Of a stretch of 10,868 nt of DNA, positions 7,819 to 10,868 are shown one piece after another. The position numbers were made by a program, and so were the translations under genes. The notes beneath the pieces were generated by a model, which was given only the letters and a program-made list of their open reading frames with translations, searched no databases and was not told the origin of the DNA. How positions within the stretch are numbered: position 1 is the stretch's first letter; each line of letters begins with the position of its first letter. The stretch is taken from assembly GCA_003024985.2 (NCBI GenBank), contig PXIH01S0055328.1, one strand, 5' to 3'. This DNA comes from Euperipatoides rowelli. Taxonomy: Eukaryota; Onychophora; Udeonychophora; Euonychophora; Peripatopsidae.

Positions 7819-8683
7819 CTATAAGTTAGAAGTTACTTCAGTATGACAAGAATTTGACCCATTATCATGATCAGACAATACATCTTTTCTTTTTGAAGTA
7901 TCTAATCCATCAGTTCTCTTAACAGGCAATTCACTTCTTAGTATAATCTTGCCTCTGTAAATCACAGCATCAGCACCATCTAGACACATCTTTTTTAACT
8001 TGTCTTACTACCACCACCAAGGACCTATGTGATCGCGTTCTATCTGGAGTTACATAAATCAATTTCAAATTTGAGTCAGAGAGGTTACTGATCCTGTATC
8101 TCCTGGAAAAGAAAAGCCATTTATCAGCATAACAAGGTAGAGTAACTAACAATGGTCTTATTCTTGAACCACCTCCATTCGCCAGTCGTTTACAAGTAGT
8201 AGTACCAATAAACTAAGATAATTCCATTTCCTTCAGTAAATCGTTAACAATCGAGCCATCTATATCCTCAACTGGAAGACCAAACATAATAACATTCCTA
8301 AGTCTTCTATTAACATTATCCAAGTCGTCAAGTTGACGTCTTATCTCATGCTTAAAAAGACTCACAAGTACGTTCAAAGATACGCTTTCAGTCACAGCAT
8401 CAGGCAGTTTCCTGGCAGAACTCTCAAATTTTCCCACTCTAGAATTCAGATCTGTGAGTCTATCCTCCAATGATAATAGTCTATCATACAAATCGAGTTT
8501 CCTATCAACATTAGATATGTCAATTTTTATTGAATCCATTTTTGAGTTAAGAGACTCAATTACAAATTTAAACCTCACACTAGGCCCACACTTTACGCAA
8601 ATCCATACAATTGATTTTTTTTTCATAATTTTGTATTCAAATTCAATAAGATCAGTACAGCCCTTGTGGTACCAGAGAGAACA
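7819..8683 (-). pseudogene. LINE ORF1 remnant: PHD-finger end, coiled coil and RRM-like region
   Basis: The long open part (8216-8686) starts inside the zinc finger with CSLWYHKGC and WICVKC, the last metal ligands of a PHD-type C4HC3 finger. A charged, heptad-like stretch follows (8400-8560; L-x-S-K-M-D ... L-S-L-E-D-R-L), a likely coiled coil for trimer or multimer formation. Then comes NVIMFGLP near 8278-8301, which resembles the first strand of the RRM-like fold of LINE ORF1 proteins. A TAG at 8213-8215 interrupts the frame, but the same frame continues with RIRPLLVTL and YVTPDRTR. After a shift near 8000 the end reads GADAVIYRGKII and stops at 7819-7821. ORF1 proteins bind the LINE RNA. 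The + strand frame at 8454-8783 is antisense noise. Confidence 0.75.
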
Positions 8684-8875
8684 CATGTCTCATTGTAACG
8701 CATCTGTCATTATCCACCACCAATTGACCACACTTGTCACAGTCATCAGGGCCCGGATTCTGCTCAACGTCACCAGCCAATAGCAATAATGCCCCAAAGA
8801 AATATAATTCCTAGGCGATCGTTTATAAAATGGAGAGATAATAATAGTCTTTTATAAAATTTCCATATCGGCCAT
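8684..8875 (-). pseudogene. LINE ORF1 N-terminus: 2A-like motif and first half of the PHD finger
   Basis: In one open frame (8688-8810) the - strand encodes ELYFFGALLLLAGDVEQ and then N-P-G-P. This is followed by the first finger ligands CDKC and D-R-C. The frame is then shifted by one base relative to the rest of the finger, somewhere between 8684 and 8700. Upstream in frame is a TAG at 8811-8813. A possible original start, ATG at 8873-8875, is in another frame and meets a stop after seven codons, so the start has been lost by mutation. The 2A motif is described separately. Confidence 0.7.
8748..8810 (-). other. 2A-like ribosome-skipping (StopGo) motif
   Basis: The motif GDVEQNPGP (8748-8774) agrees fully with the 2A consensus D-(V/I)-E-x-N-P-G-P and is preceded by the Leu-rich FFGALLLLA. 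In the known 2A family the ribosome fails to join the final Gly and Pro, releasing the upstream peptide and continuing. Here that would cut a short hydrophobic leader from the PHD-finger ORF1 protein; in some animal genes such leaders act as signal sequences. 2A-like motifs at the start of ORF1 are known from LINEs of trypanosomes and of several marine invertebrates (CR1/L2-type elements). The eight-residue match plus its position directly before the finger makes chance unlikely. Confidence 0.85.
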
Positions 8876-9482
8876 AACGACAAACTAGGATACAAAGTTA
8901 AGTTTAACATTAAAATTTAATGAATTGTGAAAATGCAGTCTATTACATAAGCTAGTATAGTTAAGAGAATACGACTCGCATGGGGTATATTCGTATAAGT
9001 AAGGCAAATGATCAATAACCACGAATGACAAAACAAGTGATAACAGGAACATATTTAATCAGTAAATCATATCAAACATATACCGTCCACGTTATATATA
9101 AAAATAATGAATTAAATTATTAACACGACGCTTCAAAGAAAACGCAGATATGATGATCATGTTGTATACTGCTTGGGCCAGTGTCAACAAACTTTTTAAA
9201 TTTATTAAGGTGTGTAGAACATTTAATCTATCTTGACTTTTAACCTTGTTTTGGTTTATTAAGATTTTTAATATACCGGTAGCCTACTGTAGTAGCAGTG
9301 CTTAAGCAAACAGATAAATGCTATTCAAGCTGATATTTTGCTAATTTGAACCTGTCACAAGAACAAAATGCTATTTATAATATTTTTTTGTATTACAGTA
9401 CAACACTTAATTTCAGTTTTAGGAAGGATTTGTTCAAGCATTGATGTTGCAGTCATTGAGGAACCTATTTATCACACAGTGA
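8876..9482. other. Non-coding stretch, possibly LINE 5' untranslated region in part
   Basis: No coding sequence is recognisable. The part next to 8875 is where the LINE 5' untranslated region and promoter should lie, but I found neither a boundary nor a target duplication. Confidence 0.4.
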
Positions 9483-9566
9483 GAAACTTTTGGTATTTTA
9501 GTACTGAAACTTTTGGTATTTTAGTACTGAAACTTTTGGTATTTTAGTACTGAAACTATTGCTATT
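9483..9566. repeat. 23-bp tandem repeat, three perfect copies plus a partial fourth
   Basis: The unit GAAACTTTTGGTATTTTAGTACT occurs at 9483-9505, 9506-9528 and 9529-9551 with no differences. A fourth, worn partial copy (two mismatches in 15) follows at 9552-9566. Each unit ends in the palindrome AGTACT. Perfect identity in such a decayed region suggests recent slippage, or variation in copy number between individuals. Confidence 0.85.
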
Positions 9567-9857
9567 CACATTATTGGATATTTTAACTAGATCCAGGACT
9601 ATATTATACTTTATTTTACCTGCTCATCCATCAATTGTTAATATTGGTTGAAACATGGCTATTTATGGATCTGTGGATAGGAAAGTTGGTTTGGTACTAT
9701 AGCAGGATGTCTATGAATTTGCCCAATTTCCCTAATATATGTTTTGTATTAATTTGTAAACAATACTCACAGAGTAATGCATTTTAGCCCACCTTGGTTT
9801 TGTCATAAGAATAATATTGAAATTAGAGGCCATTCATTGCTCATGTATTTAGTATCT
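9567..9857. other. Non-coding stretch
   Basis: AT-rich sequence with no recognised gene or repeat. It lies downstream, in - strand sense, of the piggyBac remnant and could contain its 3' end, but no terminal repeat was seen. Confidence 0.4.
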
Positions 9858-10304
9858 ATCCATGTCACTGACAAAATCTGTGTATATCTTTCACTATTTC
9901 CCTTTGGGTTTTCAAGATTGTATTTGCCTTACAAATTCTGCTTCCACAGCTGGTCAGGACAGTGGTCTATCTCTTGCAACAATGTGAACTGTAGGAAGGT
10001 TTGCTGCTACCTGTCATTTCAGATGGTGATGTGGCATTGTTTCTTAATAGCTATTTGCTTTCTTTTTCATTGGGAGTTTTTCTATTTAAGAGTTTTTGAA
10101 ACAGATGTAATTTAATAATTTCTTGAAAGAAGCTTGTCTATCTCTGGTCTTCACACTATTAATATAATTTCTTCTTGTTTGGTCTAGATAATTCAGGTTT
10201 TCTAAGAGTGTTGGGTTACTTAGGGGTCTGTAGTATTTGTATTGATACTGTAGTATGACATTGGCTTTCTTTGTGACTTGGTGCATTTGGTGAAGAAGAT
10301 CCAT
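9858..10304 (-). pseudogene. piggyBac-like transposase, C-terminal remnant
   Basis: Three blocks lie in the order expected of a piggyBac transposase C-terminus. The first (10086-10304, 72 codons) has M-H-Q, then VILQYQYKYY, then L-D-Q followed by R-R-N-Y and K-T-R-D-R. This recalls the family pattern of YN-x-x-KGGVD-x-LDQ ... Y ... R(K)TRR, with the KGGVD part altered. The second (about 9960-10045) reads ETMPHHHLK, a stop, then QVAANLP, like the conserved MPH...NLPR segment. The third (about 9860-9951) reads SRICKAN, LKTQ, then HRFC, and may be the decayed cysteine-rich finger. Possible further remnants (VDPEF, near 10399-10412) lie upstream. The family cuts and pastes at TTAA sites. The copy has shifts and stops and no terminal repeats were found. 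No single block is decisive; the shared order is the main argument. A chance open frame in AT-rich DNA is the alternative. Confidence 0.5.
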
Positions 10305-10868
10305 TTTAGTTGCTGCACTAAATTAGTCTAATTGATTACTATAAAATGTTATCTATGGATGCATCCCCAGATAAGTCTTCCACTCCTATTTCCTTCTCAA
10401 AATTCTGGGTCCACATCTCTTAATACTCGTGCCATCACACAATTTTACCACTTTTAGTCAATTTTAAGGAAATTCTCAAGCAAGCCATATATGTGCCACT
10501 TTCAACTTTTGCTACTTTTCTGCATTTAAATAAATTTAAGATCCTAGCCACATAATGTATGCCTCCCATTCATGACTATTTAGGACACTGACATTTTATT
10601 TTTTGTGGTATCAATTGATTTTAACCCCATAAATAGAATTGCATTTAAATACCATGTTCCTTTTTAACTAAAACATGGTAGGCTATCTTTACAAATGTTT
10701 TTACTGTGCGTTGAACAATCTAGTAAATAAGTGACCACAAATCACAACCTTAACAGTTCCCCCCTTCTTCCATTATAATTATTGTTGCCATAAAGTTTTC
10801 ACATTTTTGATAAAAGTCTGATATCTATATTAAAGATGTAGATATAATTGTATGAGATAAACAGTACA
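10305..10868. other. Mostly unassigned stretch to the window end
   Basis: No intact coding sequence. On the - strand, faint traces such as V-L-R-D-V-D-P-E-F (near 10400-10425) could be the upstream continuation of the piggyBac-like remnant. The rest is AT-rich with no recognised repeat. Confidence 0.35.

Larger units (their letters stand above)
4094..8875 (-). mobile_element. Degenerate non-LTR retrotransposon (LINE), CR1/L2/Jockey-like, interrupted by a hAT element
   Basis: Colinear on the - strand are ORF1 (2A motif, PHD-type finger, coiled coil, RRM-like part), then ORF2 with apurinic endonuclease, reverse transcriptase and a C-terminal region. Domain order and motifs fit the CR1/L2/Daphne/Jockey group; a PHD finger in ORF1 favours the CR1/L2 side, but the clade is not settled. 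LINEs of this group transcribe a bicistronic RNA, nick the target with the endonuclease and copy their RNA in place. This copy carries many frameshifts and stops and is dead. The 5' limit is set at a possible first ATG of ORF1 (8873-8875); the untranslated region may run further. The 3' limit is the last base of an open frame beyond the hAT insertion. No target duplication or A-tail was identified. Confidence 0.85.

Noticed and set aside
8748-8774. Viral origin for the 2A motif
   Set aside because: 2A motifs are best known from RNA viruses, but the following sequence is a LINE ORF1 finger and no viral gene is present. 2A at this site is already known in LINEs.
8454-8783. 109-codon + strand open frame
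   Set aside because: It is antisense to the LINE ORF1 coiled coil and finger, which are supported by motifs on the - strand.
9777-10115. 112-codon + strand open frame
   Set aside because: It is rich in F, C, Y and L with no domain, and lies opposite the colinear piggyBac-like blocks. Chance openness is the simpler reading.

Overview
The window is AT-rich, intron-like animal DNA. One conserved exon and several decayed mobile elements of metazoan type point to an invertebrate, most likely an arthropod; the species cannot be fixed from the sequence. There are no bacterial-style operons, no intact mobile-element genes and no RNA gene other than a tRNA-derived SINE.

Layout, left to right. Bases 1-202 are a GC-rich fragment of a repeat built from short palindromes around CCGCGG and GGCTCA/TGAGCC. 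Bases 1401-1638 hold a SINE with a class II (Leu/Ser-like) tRNA-type head on the + strand. Bases 1641-1845 hold a diverged array of GACTCG/CGAGTC palindromes. Bases 3024-3282 on the - strand are the only likely functional host coding sequence: an internal exon of the translation factor eIF4G2/DAP5/NAT1, with good splice sites on both sides. Most of the window is therefore probably intron of that gene, although the neighbouring exons were not found.

From about 4094 to 8875 there is a degenerate non-LTR retrotransposon (CR1/L2/Jockey-like LINE) on the - strand. ORF1 (8875 to 7819) begins with a well-preserved 2A-like ribosome-skipping motif, followed by a PHD-type zinc finger, a coiled coil and an RRM-like region. 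ORF2 (7815 downwards) keeps recognisable endonuclease (GDFN, SDH), reverse transcriptase and C-terminal domains, but carries many frameshifts and stops. It has lost two of the three catalytic RT aspartates. A 1003-bp non-autonomous hAT-type DNA transposon (4169-5171) sits inside the LINE C-terminal coding region, with 8-bp target duplications and short inverted ends, so it is younger than the LINE.

Right of the LINE there is a perfect 23-bp triple tandem repeat (9483-9551). From about 9858 to 10304, and possibly to 10440, there is a broken piggyBac-like transposase C-terminus on the - strand. The elements do not work together as a system; they are layered, decaying insertions in or near a conserved host gene. 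The most notable item is the 2A motif at the head of the LINE ORF1.
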